From assembly GCA_947469885.1 (NCBI GenBank), contig CANIQT010000001.1, positions 310,001 to 374,000 of the forward strand: a DNA stretch of 64,000 nt, in the 5' to 3' direction. The notes beneath the pieces were generated by a model. That model was not told the origin of the DNA. It saw nothing but the letters and a program-made list of their open reading frames with translations, and searched no databases. This document shows, in pieces, positions 25,985-33,752 of the stretch. The number at the start of each line of letters is the position of its first letter. The first letter of the stretch is position 1. The translations under genes and the position numbers were made by a program. Source of the stretch: Bacteroidota bacterium. Its GTDB lineage: Bacteria > Bacteroidota > Bacteroidia > 2-12-FULL-35-15.

Positions 25985-26227
25985 ATGAAAAAAGGAGGAT
26001 TGAGAGCCGGTGCAGGTAGAAAACCAAAAGCAACAGAATTGGAGTTAATAGAATTACTTACTCCATTAGATGCAATTGCTTTTAAAGCATTGGAAAAAGG
26101 AGTAAAAGCAGGAGAGTACCAATACATCAAATTATTTTTTGAATATCGCTATGGCAAACCAAAACAGCAAATAGATATTGAACAAGCTGAATTACCTTGT
26201 CCTGTAATTGTAATAAAAAGGGAGTAA
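25985..26227 (+). CDS. small GAGRKPK-motif phage-type protein
   Basis: An 80-residue protein starting MKKGGLRAGAGRKPKATELE. The N-terminal G.R.GAGRKPK motif is common in phage-associated small proteins, including small-terminase-like ones. A helical stretch and KLFFEYRYGKPKQQIDIE follow, another recurring feature of this group. It lies 26 bases after the Rep-like gene in the same operon. Function unknown; DNA binding is plausible from the basic N-terminus. Confidence 0.5.
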   Translation: MKKGGLRAGAGRKPKATELELIELLTPLDAIAFKALEKGVKAGEYQYIKLFFEYRYGKPKQQIDIEQAELPCPVIVIKRE

Positions 26228-26242
26228 TTTGAAACCAAACAA

Positions 26243-26779
26243 TTATTTTTTCCTTTTGAGTAAATGATGGTAGGTGTTTAGATTTCTATCGTTTACTATA
26301 TATGATTGAACTACCTCCCACCCCTGATTTCCCATATAATTAAGTGCATCTATCATTGAATTAAAGGTTTGCATTTTCCCGCTTTCATCTCTTATCATAT
26401 TATCTTGAAAAAAATTTCTTTTTTGTCCATAGTCAATAGAAATCTCTACTTGTACTCTAAATGGAAAAGTAGTACCAATAATTTCACAATAAATATATTT
26501 CTCTCCCAAGTATTCCTTTTGTGCAGTAGTATCATTTAGTGTTTGTAAGGATTTATTTGAAGCTAAAGAATAATATTTTGTTTTACTAATCTGCATTTTA
26601 TCGTTTACTATCTCCCCATTCCAAATTTTATGGTCATAAAAGAAATAATTATTTTTTAAAAGTGTAATAGTGCAATGAATAGAATCATTTGCATTAGTTA
26701 CTATCAAATCTTTAAACTCTTGTGAATATCCTGATATTATGCAACTCAATGCAGATAGAATAAGAATAATTTTTTTCAT
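26243..26779 (-). CDS. secreted cargo protein of unknown function
   Basis: A 178-residue protein starting at the ATG at 26779, with signal peptide MKKIILILSALSCIISGYSQ. The mature start (DLIVTNANDSIHCTIT) is a pattern seen in many secreted Bacteroidota proteins of unknown role. Further on come GEKYIYCEII and GNQGWEVVQSYIV, the latter like a DUF4177-type ending. It lies inside the mnmE element, convergent with the Rep operon, so it is probably cargo. Its 77-base promoter block is also found upstream of the gene at 58548, at the same distance from the start codon. Confidence 0.6.
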   Translation of the reverse strand: MKKIILILSALSCIISGYSQEFKDLIVTNANDSIHCTITLLKNNYFFYDHKIWNGEIVNDKMQISKTKYYSLASNKSLQTLNDTTAQKEYLGEKYIYCEIIGTTFPFRVQVEISIDYGQKRNFFQDNMIRDESGKMQTFNSMIDALNYMGNQGWEVVQSYIVNDRNLNTYHHLLKRKK

Positions 26780-26809
26780 GTTTTTAATATTAATTGTTTG
26801 TGTATTCAA

Positions 26810-26886
26810 CAAACAAATGTAATATTAATTTAAGAAATTGAATTTTTGATTTCTTTATTTCAATATGGGGGAGGTCAATAATTAAC
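26810..26886 (-). promoter_or_regulatory. 77-bp promoter block, copy 1
   Basis: On the minus strand this block matches 58441-58517 at 71 of 77 bases with no gap. It includes the -7 box TACATTTG (26814-26821) and the segment TGACCTCCCCCAT. Weaker similarity continues to the start codon. Confidence 0.8.
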
Positions 26887-27151
26887 TGTTTTCCATTCAA
26901 CAAAGCACCCCATCAAATGTGGTCATTGCCACATTTAAAGACCTGTACACAACTTTTTCCCTTTATAGTATTATGTTTTCACTCAAAGTGCTATAAATGG
27001 CTTTGTAACACTTGTAAAATCAAATATTACAAGCTATTTGCTCTTTGTTATACCTGATATAGTATAATTTCCTTAAAAGTGGCAATGTGGTTATCTCTCA
27101 TGCTTTCTTACAAAAGAAAAAAATTGGCTTTTTTCTTTAATCGGTAGTAAA
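26887..27151. other. non-coding stretch between cargo genes
   Basis: No convincing ORF. It holds a perfect inverted repeat AAATGTGG/CCACATTT (26915-26922 and 26929-26936). Otherwise it is AT-rich spacer between two minus-strand cargo genes. Confidence 0.4.
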
Positions 27152-27568
27152 CTAAAAACTCCTGTAAATAGCCGTTATGTCAAATACGTTATAGTGAAGG
27201 GCATTAAACACATTCGCCTGTATGAAAATATCTGTTCCGTTCACCCAATTACAGTGAACATTATCATTGCTTTTTATTGAAAATCCTGTTTGAACATTAA
27301 ATTTTAACGGGATATAAATCGTATCTCCTGTCATTGTGTACGGGTAGGTTGCTCCAAAATCTTCAACGGAACTCATTATTAGCTTAGAAACTGTTGTTGA
27401 GGTAAAGTAAATGGTGTCCATAATACCTGCTTGTGGCATTGTATTATAATACCTTGCGTGTGGTCGGTGGCTACCCGTTCCACCACTCCCTCCTGTTGGT
27501 TGTGCATCTTCTTTCTTTTTACAACTAACAATAGTTAGAATTGCTAAAATAAATAGTAGTTTTTTCAT
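27152..27568 (-). CDS. small lipoprotein, element cargo
   Basis: A 138-residue protein starting at the ATG at 27568, with a lipoprotein signal MKKLLFILAILTIVSCKKKE (lipobox ending SC, followed by lysines). A glycine-rich linker comes next, then a ~100-residue beta-rich domain (GDTIYIPLKFNVQTGFSIKS). It is probably anchored in the inner or outer membrane, facing the periplasm or the cell surface. It resembles small hypothetical lipoproteins of Bacteroidota. It lies between the other cargo gene and the right attachment site, so it is probably cargo of the element. Confidence 0.6.
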   Translation of the reverse strand: MKKLLFILAILTIVSCKKKEDAQPTGGSGGTGSHRPHARYYNTMPQAGIMDTIYFTSTTVSKLIMSSVEDFGATYPYTMTGDTIYIPLKFNVQTGFSIKSNDNVHCNWVNGTDIFIQANVFNALHYNVFDITAIYRSF

Positions 27569-27680
27569 TGTGGGTAAATTTATGTTTGACAAATGTATTA
27601 AATATTAAACAGCAAAACTATTTAATATTTTCTATTTTAGTTATCAAATTTTATCCTGAAAAGTAACCCTTATGTATAAA

Positions 27681-27690
27681 TTTGTTGCTA
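27681..27690 (+). promoter_or_regulatory. right-arm TTTGTTGCTA site
   Basis: An exact copy of the left-arm site at 21173-21182, here 73 bases inside the right attachment repeat. It supports a recombinase-binding role. Confidence 0.45.
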
Positions 27691-27762
27691 ATATTCATTT
27701 TTTGTAATTCTAAAATAGATTACATACCTTTATTAATAGCACTTTCCAAAGGTTGCTACACT

Positions 27763-27780
27763 TTTTGTATTGGTAAGTGA
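27763..27780 (+). repeat. attR core repeat
   Basis: TTTTGTATTGGTAAGTGA, 17/18 identical to the mnmE 3' end (21058-21075). It marks the right end of the integrated element. Confidence 0.85.
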
Positions 27781-27788
27781 TGTATAAA

Positions 27789-27816
27789 AAAAGTCCCGCA
27801 TTGCTGCGAGACTTTT
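27789..27816. terminator. bidirectional terminator just right of attR
   Basis: Stem AAAAGTCcCGCA/TGCGaGACTTTT with loop TTGC, followed by a T-run on the minus strand. It ends the gene at 27855-28526 and was probably also the terminator of mnmE before the element inserted. Confidence 0.75.
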
Positions 27817-27854
27817 CTTCACTATTAACTCTTTTTCCCTATTATATAAAGGGG

Positions 27855-28526
27855 TTACCCGCAAATGGTTCCCTGCACATTGCTCAACTGACCCACTCCT
27901 GCGGTGTTTCCAGCAAAATAATAAACAAAATATTCGTTGCCTTTAATTAAAGCATTAAACTGTTTTTTGCGTTTTTTATTTACATCAATTCTAATAATAA
28001 ATGCCGCATCTGCCGGGTCAATAACCAACTGACCCTCTCTAATTGCCGTATTAGCAAGTTCTTTTGTGGTGAGCAGGGCACCATAAAATTCGGCTCCCGG
28101 AACAACTTTACACTCTGCCACCACCATGCGCGATGCCTCGCCTCTGCCAACAGTTACTACCGCAACTCCCGGCACTGAGGAAGCCGTGCGAGTTACCTTA
28201 GTGGGTATAAATCCTCCCAAAATAATGATGTCTTCATTACCGTTAGCCCGTGCATCCACAGCTATGCTGAACAAGTCCATATCGCTCAAAACATCTGCCT
28301 TTGCAAGCAAAAAAGGACCTTTTTGGTCTTCGCCTCCCCGCTTATAAGCACTATACTTGAGATTGTAAGTCGCAATATGACCTTCATAAACTGTTTGCGT
28401 CACAGGGGCAGTGGCAGCAAAAGTGCCGGTGTTGCCAAACCATCCTGTTTTTACTCCTGTAGCCGTGTCGGGTAAGGTTTCAAACGACTCGGTGTGATAC
28501 TCTAAACTACATACTGATTTTGCCAT
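27855..28526 (-). CDS. unknown Bacteroidota protein, 223 residues
   Basis: A 223-residue soluble protein starting MAKSVCSLEYHTESFETLPD, rich in small and beta-forming residues. It has no signal peptide or membrane segment. Central segments (IIILGGFIPTKVTRTASSVPG, followed by RMVVAECKVVPGAEFYGALL) suggest two beta-sandwich units. The end, NEYFVYYFAGNTAGVGQLSN, is Fn3-like in rhythm and recalls the decayed Fn3 tail at 59945-60067. I cannot name the family. It sits just outside the right end of the integrated element. Confidence 0.5.
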   Translation of the reverse strand: MAKSVCSLEYHTESFETLPDTATGVKTGWFGNTGTFAATAPVTQTVYEGHIATYNLKYSAYKRGGEDQKGPFLLAKADVLSDMDLFSIAVDARANGNEDIIILGGFIPTKVTRTASSVPGVAVVTVGRGEASRMVVAECKVVPGAEFYGALLTTKELANTAIREGQLVIDPADAAFIIRIDVNKKRKKQFNALIKGNEYFVYYFAGNTAGVGQLSNVQGTICG

Positions 28527-29006
28527 TTTTCTATTTGTTTTTAGTTTTTAACTGATTTTTTTTTTTACTTATGTTATTGTTTTTTAATAATTTAATAGTG
28601 TTGAAAGTTCAAAAAAGGCACTTCCTATTTTTTCCGAAAAGAAAGCCTTCTTTTCCATAAACATTGCTTTATTAATCAAAAAGAAAGGGAACTATTGCTT
28701 AAACTTCCCTAAGTTTGTCTGAAATTTCCCAAATTTTTCCAAAATTTCCCAAATTTCAATCTCTATTTCCCAAACTTTATCTCCAATGTTCATTTCTTTT
28801 GCTCTTCATTTGCTTTCTTTTTCAAAAAGAAAGGAATAAAAACGAAAAAAGTCCCATTGTCTGCAAAAACACTTTTCTAACTGCCTCCTTTTTTTTCCCG
28901 GTATTCGGTTTTTAACCTGCTTTACGCCCCTTAATCCCCCTTTTAAAGCCAAAAGGTTACCCTAAGAAATTAAATTATATTTGTACTCTCTGTAAATGAA
29001 TGTATT
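28527..29006. other. 480-bp non-coding stretch with TTTCCCAAA repeats
   Basis: No credible gene. AAATTTCCCAAATTT occurs at 28722-28736 and 28742-28756, exactly 20 bases apart, with a third partial copy ATTTCCCAAA at 28765-28774. The rest is T-rich. A possible -7 box TATATTTG lies at 28976-28983 before the broken sigma-factor gene. Confidence 0.4.
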
Positions 29007-29574
29007 ATGAATAAAAAAAAGATGCCATAACCGGACATATTAAGAATAATCGTCAGAAAAAAGTAAAACAATACAACCTGGATGTATATTCCCGTTTCCT
29101 GCCTTGGGCAAAACGAAGATTTAAAGCCAGCGAAGCCGAAGTGCAGGCAGCTTACCACAAAGCTTTTGAAATATTTTGCCGGAAAATAAAAGCAGGCAAA
29201 TTCCGCACCGAAACAGCAGCACCCGAAACTTATCTTTTCGAAATTGGCAAATTTTGTATGATGAAAATAAAATATCCGGGTAAAAGAAAAAAAGAAAAAC
29301 CAACATTCGTTAGAACAAAAACCATTGCCGACAGCACAAACCCCATTGATGAAAAAACGGAAGAAGACCATCGGAAAAAACTGCTGGAACTGTATTTGCA
29401 AAAGCTCACCCCTCATTGTGCCGCACTTATCCGTGCGAGAAAATTAGAAGGACAAAGCATAGCACAGATAACAAAAGAAAAAAATTACCAGAATGCCAAT
29501 TCCCCAAAGTAGCCATCAGCAAATGTTATAATTGCCTTAAAAAAATTGCAAGAGAGAGCAGGAAAAAGGGGTAG
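29007..29574 (+). pseudogene. sigma-70 family (ECF-like) factor with two frameshifts
   Basis: The reading frame from 29021 is open to 29512 and encodes an ECF-type sigma factor: region 2-like YSRFLPWAKRRF and AAYHKAFEIFCRKI, then region 4-like LTPHCAALIRARKLEGQSIAQITKE. The natural ATG at 29007 reaches it only if one base is added in the A8 run at 29013-29020. The C-terminal recognition helix (VAISKCYNCLKKIARES) follows only if one base is added in the C4 run near 29502-29505; the stop is then at 29572-29574. Both changes have the same sign and lie in homopolymers, so either the gene is decayed or the assembly under-called two runs. Confidence 0.65.
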
Positions 29575-29676
29575 TTTTTTTTTGAATAATGGTGTGAATT
29601 ATTTATTACTATTGTATGTTATTTCCATATAAAATCTTCGTATATTTTTTTGGGGGGCTGATAATTAATTAATTAT

Positions 29677-29684
29677 TACTTTTG
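29677..29684 (+). promoter_or_regulatory. -7 promoter box
   Basis: TACTTTTG fits TAnnTTTG, 17 bases before the small ORF at 29702 and 125 bases before the secreted protein gene at 29810. Confidence 0.45.
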
Positions 29685-29701
29685 GAGGTGCATATAATAA
29701 T

Positions 29702-29779
29702 ATGTTAGCAGTTATCCTGAAAGCTCCGAACAAAGCTGTCTGCAAACTGTTCAGTTTTACGACAGAACCTAAAAAATAA
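29702..29779 (+). CDS. possible 25-residue leader peptide
   Basis: An ATG-started ORF between the promoter box and the secreted-protein gene, encoding MLAVILKAPNK, then AVCKLFSFTTEPKK. It has no homology I recognise. The position suggests a leader peptide, but chance is a real alternative. Confidence 0.25.
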   Translation: MLAVILKAPNKAVCKLFSFTTEPKK

Positions 29780-29809
29780 AAACAAAAAAAAATTAAAACA
29801 AAAAACAAA

Positions 29810-31924
29810 ATGAAAACAAAACTATCAATTCCAATTACATTATTGTGTGCAATGATTATTTGCACAACAAAAGCACAGTGGCAACCAACTAACGGACCCT
29901 ACGGTCATACTAATAATATTGCCTTACCTGCTAATTATGATTATCGGGGAGGTACTATGTCAATTGAAAAAAGTGGAATATATTTATTTGCTGGTGTCCT
30001 TGGCGGAGTAATGGTTTCAACAAATAATGGTGATGTTTGGAATAAATCACTACAAGTGGATTCAGCGTTTGCATTAAAATATAATGGTGTCAATTTGTAT
30101 GCAGGTACGGAAAGTGGATTTTACCTTTCTACAAATAATGGTACAACTTGGACACAATCAAATACTGGACTTACCAATTTAAACATACTGTCGTTGGCAG
30201 TTAACGGAACAACACTTTACGCAGGAACAAGAGCAGGTGTTTTTATCTCATCAAATAACGGAGTAAGCTGGTCGTATTCTTATATAGGTATGCCAACAAC
30301 TTCTGTAAATGCGTTTTTGGTTGACGGAACAAATGTTTTTGCAGGTACGAATCACGGTGTATATTTATCCACAGATAATGGGTTAACTTGGACGGTAAAA
30401 AACACTGGATTAGTTGGAATTCCAACAATAACTTCATTCACCAAGAATGGTTCAAATATTTTCATTGGTACAATCAATTATGGAAGCAATCTTGGTTACA
30501 TTTATTTAACTAATAATAGCGGTAATAGTTGGACAAATGTTTCAATTGGTTTTCCTATAACATACGGGAATAGTATTGTTTCCAGTATAGGTACTAAAAT
30601 ATTTTTAGGAAGCGGTATAATATACGAGTCTATTGGCAACGGTGCTACTTGGACTACAAATAACAATTCGTTTGGTGGCATAACAACTTTTTTTACCGAT
30701 GGTGTAAATTTATATGATGGCGGGAGAGACGGTATATCCGTTACTACAGACAATGGAATCCATTGGTCTAACCTTGGATTAGGTTCAGCAAATTCGGTTA
30801 ATTCTTTAACATCAAACAGTACAAAAATATTTGCTGCAACACATAGCGGAATTTATTCATCTTCCGATAATGGTAATACTTGGGAAAAAAGTTTACGGGC
30901 AAGGAGAGCTTGGTATACGGGATTAACACCATTTAATGCTATCGTTGCAAATGACTCCGTTGTTTATGCAGGGTCTGAAACAGGATACTGCTGTTACAGG
31001 TCATTAGATAATGGAATTAATTGGACAAAAATTATTAATGATACTGTTACGGGTACATTAGATACTACAATTTTATCATTAGAAATATGGGGTTCAAGAG
31101 TGTTTGCTGGTACGTACAAAGGTATTTATTCATCATCAGACAATGGAAACAATTGGATAAGGGTATTTGGTAGCTTACCAGTAGATTCATTACACAGATG
31201 TATTTATGACCTAAATGCAAGCGGACCTGTCATTTTTGCCGCTACCAATGGCGGAGTATATTTATCAACAGATGGTATCACTTGGACTTATGCAAATACC
31301 GCTGGTACTGCATTAGGTTCAAATGGTGCAAATATTTTTTCTAATAATGGCGCAATTTCAAATAACTATGGCAGTACTTGGAGTGCCCCTTCGTCAATGT
31401 TAAATGGCACAATTGACATTACCGTAAAAGGAGATACTATTATTGGCGTTTATCCTTCGGCTTTTACAGGTGCTGTAATTTCCAATGACAATGGTATTAC
31501 TTGGCATAATGTAAGTTTTGGAATTCAAGATTGTTATTATATGGCATCCTGTTTAATTAAAGGTAGTGCCGCTTTTGTTGGAAGTGGAGACCATTACGGT
31601 ACTTATTTTGAAGGTTGCAACCTTCAGAATAATGGTGTCTTCCGTGCAGGTATTGCATCTCTTACAGCAGGTATTGAAAATTCGCAAGAGTATCAAACTC
31701 TTTCAATTTACCCAAATCCAACAAATTCAAATCTAACAATAAAAGCTAATCAAAAACTTATCGGCTGTAGTTTTTCCATTCTAGATATGCCTGGCAGAAC
31801 GCTAATCAAAGGCAAGCTCACAAATGAAACATTAAATCTTTCAGTTGATGCTCTTTCATCGGGATTGTATTTGTTTCAGATAGATGGGCAAAAAAGTAAG
31901 TCGCTTAAATTTATAAAGAATTAA
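29810..31924 (+). CDS. type IX-secreted beta-propeller protein
   Basis: A 704-residue protein with signal peptide MKTKLSIPITLLCAMIICTTKA. Most of it is a run of BNR/Ycf48-like propeller blades built on the motif (A/V)GT..G(V/I)(Y/F).S.(D/N)NG..W (for example GVYLSTDNGLTWTVKN). About a dozen blades can be counted by eye, enough for two propellers. The C-terminal ~75 residues form a type A Por secretion tail: LSIYPNPTNSNLTIK, then LSSGLYLFQI. It is probably delivered to the surface by the type IX system. Binding or hydrolysis of glycans is possible for such folds; no catalytic residues were identified. Confidence 0.8.
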   Translation: MKTKLSIPITLLCAMIICTTKAQWQPTNGPYGHTNNIALPANYDYRGGTMSIEKSGIYLFAGVLGGVMVSTNNGDVWNKSLQVDSAFALKYNGVNLYAGTESGFYLSTNNGTTWTQSNTGLTNLNILSLAVNGTTLYAGTRAGVFISSNNGVSWSYSYIGMPTTSVNAFLVDGTNVFAGTNHGVYLSTDNGLTWTVKNTGLVGIPTITSFTKNGSNIFIGTINYGSNLGYIYLTNNSGNSWTNVSIGFPITYGNSIVSSIGTKIFLGSGIIYESIGNGATWTTNNNSFGGITTFFTDGVNLYDGGRDGISVTTDNGIHWSNLGLGSANSVNSLTSNSTKIFAATHSGIYSSSDNGNTWEKSLRARRAWYTGLTPFNAIVANDSVVYAGSETGYCCYRSLDNGINWTKIINDTVTGTLDTTILSLEIWGSRVFAGTYKGIYSSSDNGNNWIRVFGSLPVDSLHRCIYDLNASGPVIFAATNGGVYLSTDGITWTYANTAGTALGSNGANIFSNNGAISNNYGSTWSAPSSMLNGTIDITVKGDTIIGVYPSAFTGAVISNDNGITWHNVSFGIQDCYYMASCLIKGSAAFVGSGDHYGTYFEGCNLQNNGVFRAGIASLTAGIENSQEYQTLSIYPNPTNSNLTIKANQKLIGCSFSILDMPGRTLIKGKLTNETLNLSVDALSSGLYLFQIDGQKSKSLKFIKN

Positions 31925-31959
31925 TTCATAAAAAATTCTTTTTATATAAACGAAGAACA

Positions 31960-32724
31960 ATGAGAAAACCAACTGACTTATGTCTATTATGTAATACTAA
32001 TTTGGCATCTCAAACTAATTCACATATTTTTCCAAGATTTATGGGTGTAACTATGCTTACTTCATCAAATAATAAGCGTGAAGGTTATACTACAACAACA
32101 GATTTTATAGACAAATTAAAATCAGGGAACAAAATAAAACCTGAACAAGATACACCCAAAGAAGATTTTATTCTATGTCCTAGTTGCGAAAATAATTTTG
32201 AAAAACTTGAAACTCATTTTGCTAACAAACACTATAAGGTAATTGATAAACCTTCTTTATTAAATAACAAGACCGATGAAGTATTAATTAATAAAATGCC
32301 AGTCATTGTAAATAAAAAAATGGACTATATAATTTACAAAAAATTAATCTATTCAATGTTGTATAGAGCTTCAATAACTTCGTTACCACAATTTACTAAT
32401 ATTCATTTACCTGAAAACAATAAAAATTCAATCAGGCAAATTATCCTAAATGAAATAGAATTTATTGACTACCCTACATATAGCATTATACCAGCAAGAG
32501 ATACTGAATACACAAAGAATTGCATTTATGCAAATTCTGAATTAGACAATAAAGCCCATCTATTATGTGTTAATGATTATATCTTTATTATTGATTTCGG
32601 TAGCCAATCTTATCTTTTAAAAAATATTGCGAGATTTAAGAACCATAAAGAACAATATGCTAAATTTGGTTTATTAAGCGATAAAGTATGGGATGATTGG
32701 CGCAAAACATTTTTAGGTGTTTGA
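31960..32724 (+). CDS. HNH-like zinc-finger protein
   Basis: A 254-residue protein. The N-terminus has a treble-clef/HNH-like pattern: CLLC (residues 8-11), SHIFPRF (21-27), then CPSC (73-76) followed by ENNFEKLE. The pattern CxxC...SHxxP...CxxCE is seen in HNH-type proteins of defence and toxin loci. The rest has no recognised domain. It could be a nuclease or a zinc-binding partner protein; the catalytic histidine would be His22. It is 23 bases upstream of an ART-like gene on the same strand, so the two probably form one operon. Confidence 0.5.
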   Translation: MRKPTDLCLLCNTNLASQTNSHIFPRFMGVTMLTSSNNKREGYTTTTDFIDKLKSGNKIKPEQDTPKEDFILCPSCENNFEKLETHFANKHYKVIDKPSLLNNKTDEVLINKMPVIVNKKMDYIIYKKLIYSMLYRASITSLPQFTNIHLPENNKNSIRQIILNEIEFIDYPTYSIIPARDTEYTKNCIYANSELDNKAHLLCVNDYIFIIDFGSQSYLLKNIARFKNHKEQYAKFGLLSDKVWDDWRKTFLGV

Positions 32725-32747
32725 TTCATATCTTACTATAGCAGCAA

Positions 32748-33485
32748 ATGAAATTAAAATTATTTAGAGGATTATCACTTGCTCCTTCAACTGTAGAGGG
32801 TGTTATTCAGGACATAAAAGATAACGGAATAAATATTCTCAAAGATTCACATTGCCAAATTGAAATAAATGATTTTAAAAATGATTTAGAAATTTTATTT
32901 AATGAACCGAATCTTTCAAGAGAAAAAACTCAACCAAGCATTTGGGTAGGTAGTAAAAATAATGGTTACAGTAAATTAGTTAACGGTGAAAAGGTAATTT
33001 GTTTTGCAGATAGCGTAGGTGCAGCATATTATGCAAAACGACATAACATCACCAAAGAAAAAACAATTCCTGTATTAATTGAAATTGAAGAAGACATTGA
33101 AAATATTTTTATTGACGGAAGAGATTTTCTATACACTTGTTTTCAAAATATTGACACAAAAAATAAAGAGAAATATTTTAGACAAAAAGAAACGCTCATA
33201 AAAATATTTGGTAATGATATTGTAAAGTATCTTAATAAAATCCAAGACAACGCAAGTATTGATAAGATTGCACTATGCGATTTAGTAATTCAAGATAATG
33301 AAATAATAAAAAATCATTACGAGAATAATATTTTAATTCAAGGAAGATACAACACAATATTTCATTCAGCATTTTTTGTTAAAACTCCAATTCTAAATTC
33401 TAAAGTAAAAAAGGTAGAAATACTTGACACTATAGTTTTCAATGCTATTCCTGAACTGACATTAAATGATTTTCTTGAAAGATAA
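32748..33485 (+). CDS. possible ADP-ribosyltransferase-like protein
   Basis: A 245-residue protein. The N-terminal LFRGLS (residues 5-10) and the later ICFADSVGAAYYAKRHN (about 84-100), then PVLIEIEEDIENIFIDGRD, follow the order of ART-fold toxins: an Arg-Gly on the first strand, a second-strand motif before an A..YA helix, then paired strands. The glutamate of the third motif could not be placed with confidence, so activity is uncertain. Its neighbour is an HNH-like zinc protein and the next unit is a TA module. The stop is followed at once by the cassette-associated repeat and an inverted-repeat element. Confidence 0.4.
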   Translation: MKLKLFRGLSLAPSTVEGVIQDIKDNGINILKDSHCQIEINDFKNDLEILFNEPNLSREKTQPSIWVGSKNNGYSKLVNGEKVICFADSVGAAYYAKRHNITKEKTIPVLIEIEEDIENIFIDGRDFLYTCFQNIDTKNKEKYFRQKETLIKIFGNDIVKYLNKIQDNASIDKIALCDLVIQDNEIIKNHYENNILIQGRYNTIFHSAFFVKTPILNSKVKKVEILDTIVFNAIPELTLNDFLER

Positions 33486-33490
33486 TTGCA

Positions 33491-33604
33491 CTCCCCGTCC
33501 GAGCTAAGCTGAAGCGTTGAAAAGTGCGGTGGGCTTAGGTTAGGGCAAACAGCCAGTGGCTGTTTGAGCCAGTTTGGGCAACTAATGTTGTAAGTTTTAC
33601 TTAC
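33491..33604 (-). repeat. TA-associated intergenic repeat, copy A1
   Basis: In the same sense as the upstream ART-like gene this contains TAAGCTGAAGC, then GGGCTTAG, and ends ATGTTGTAAGTTTTACTTAC. The same ordered blocks recur in copies B1 and D, and more weakly in A2 and B2, always on the 3' side of a small gene or operon where one is present. Confidence 0.6.
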
Positions 33605-33723
33605 ATTTACAAACAGAATAAAAAAGAAATGGAATTAGTTGAAGATAAGTACAACTTATCAATTTATTATAAACCTAAGCGCAAGCTCACAAAGCCGGGC
33701 TTTAGTTTAGCTGGTGCGGGGAG
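33491..33723. mobile_element. MITE-like element with ~50-bp imperfect terminal inverted repeats
   Basis: Left arm 33491-33541 and right arm 33672-33723 are imperfect inverted copies sharing CTCCCCG, AGCTAAnCTnAAGC and GCTTAGGTT in the same order. Inside are the hairpins CAAACAGCCA/TGGCTGTTTG (33546-33566), GTAAGT/ACTTAC (33590-33604) and GATAAGT/ACTTATC (33644-33660). A 32-codon ORF (33629-33727) lies over the right arm and is probably not a gene. No transposase is present. Confidence 0.5.
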
Positions 33724-33752
33724 GTAGAAAACATTACTAAATGTACTGGTGT

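Larger units (their letters stand above)
21058..27780 (+). mobile_element. integrated element at the 3' end of mnmE
   Basis: About 6.7 kb bounded by the 18-base direct repeat 21058-21075 and 27763-27780 (one mismatch). The left copy is the end of mnmE; the right copy lies in non-coding DNA. Inside, in order: a tyrosine recombinase, a 40-residue ORF, a 493-residue unknown, an AlpA-like HTH, a 156-residue unknown, a filamentous-phage-type Rep-like protein, a GAGRKPK-motif protein, then two secreted or lipoprotein genes on the other strand. No relaxase, conjugation gene, Zot-like ATPase or phage structural gene was recognised. It therefore looks like a small integrated replicon or phage satellite rather than a full conjugative element. 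Confidence 0.85.

Noticed and set aside
21058-27780. Conjugative or mobilisable transposon (CTn/NBU type)
   Set aside because: The recombinase fits, but no relaxase, coupling protein or tra gene was seen; the Rep-like protein fits a phage or plasmid replicon better.
29141-29512. Intact 123-residue sigma-like protein
   Set aside because: The open frame starts and ends inside the sigma domains; the missing ends are present in shifted frames, so it is a broken longer gene.
33629-33727. 32-codon ORF inside the inverted-repeat element
   Set aside because: It lies over the right arm of the element, has no homologue I know and no full promoter box; probably chance.
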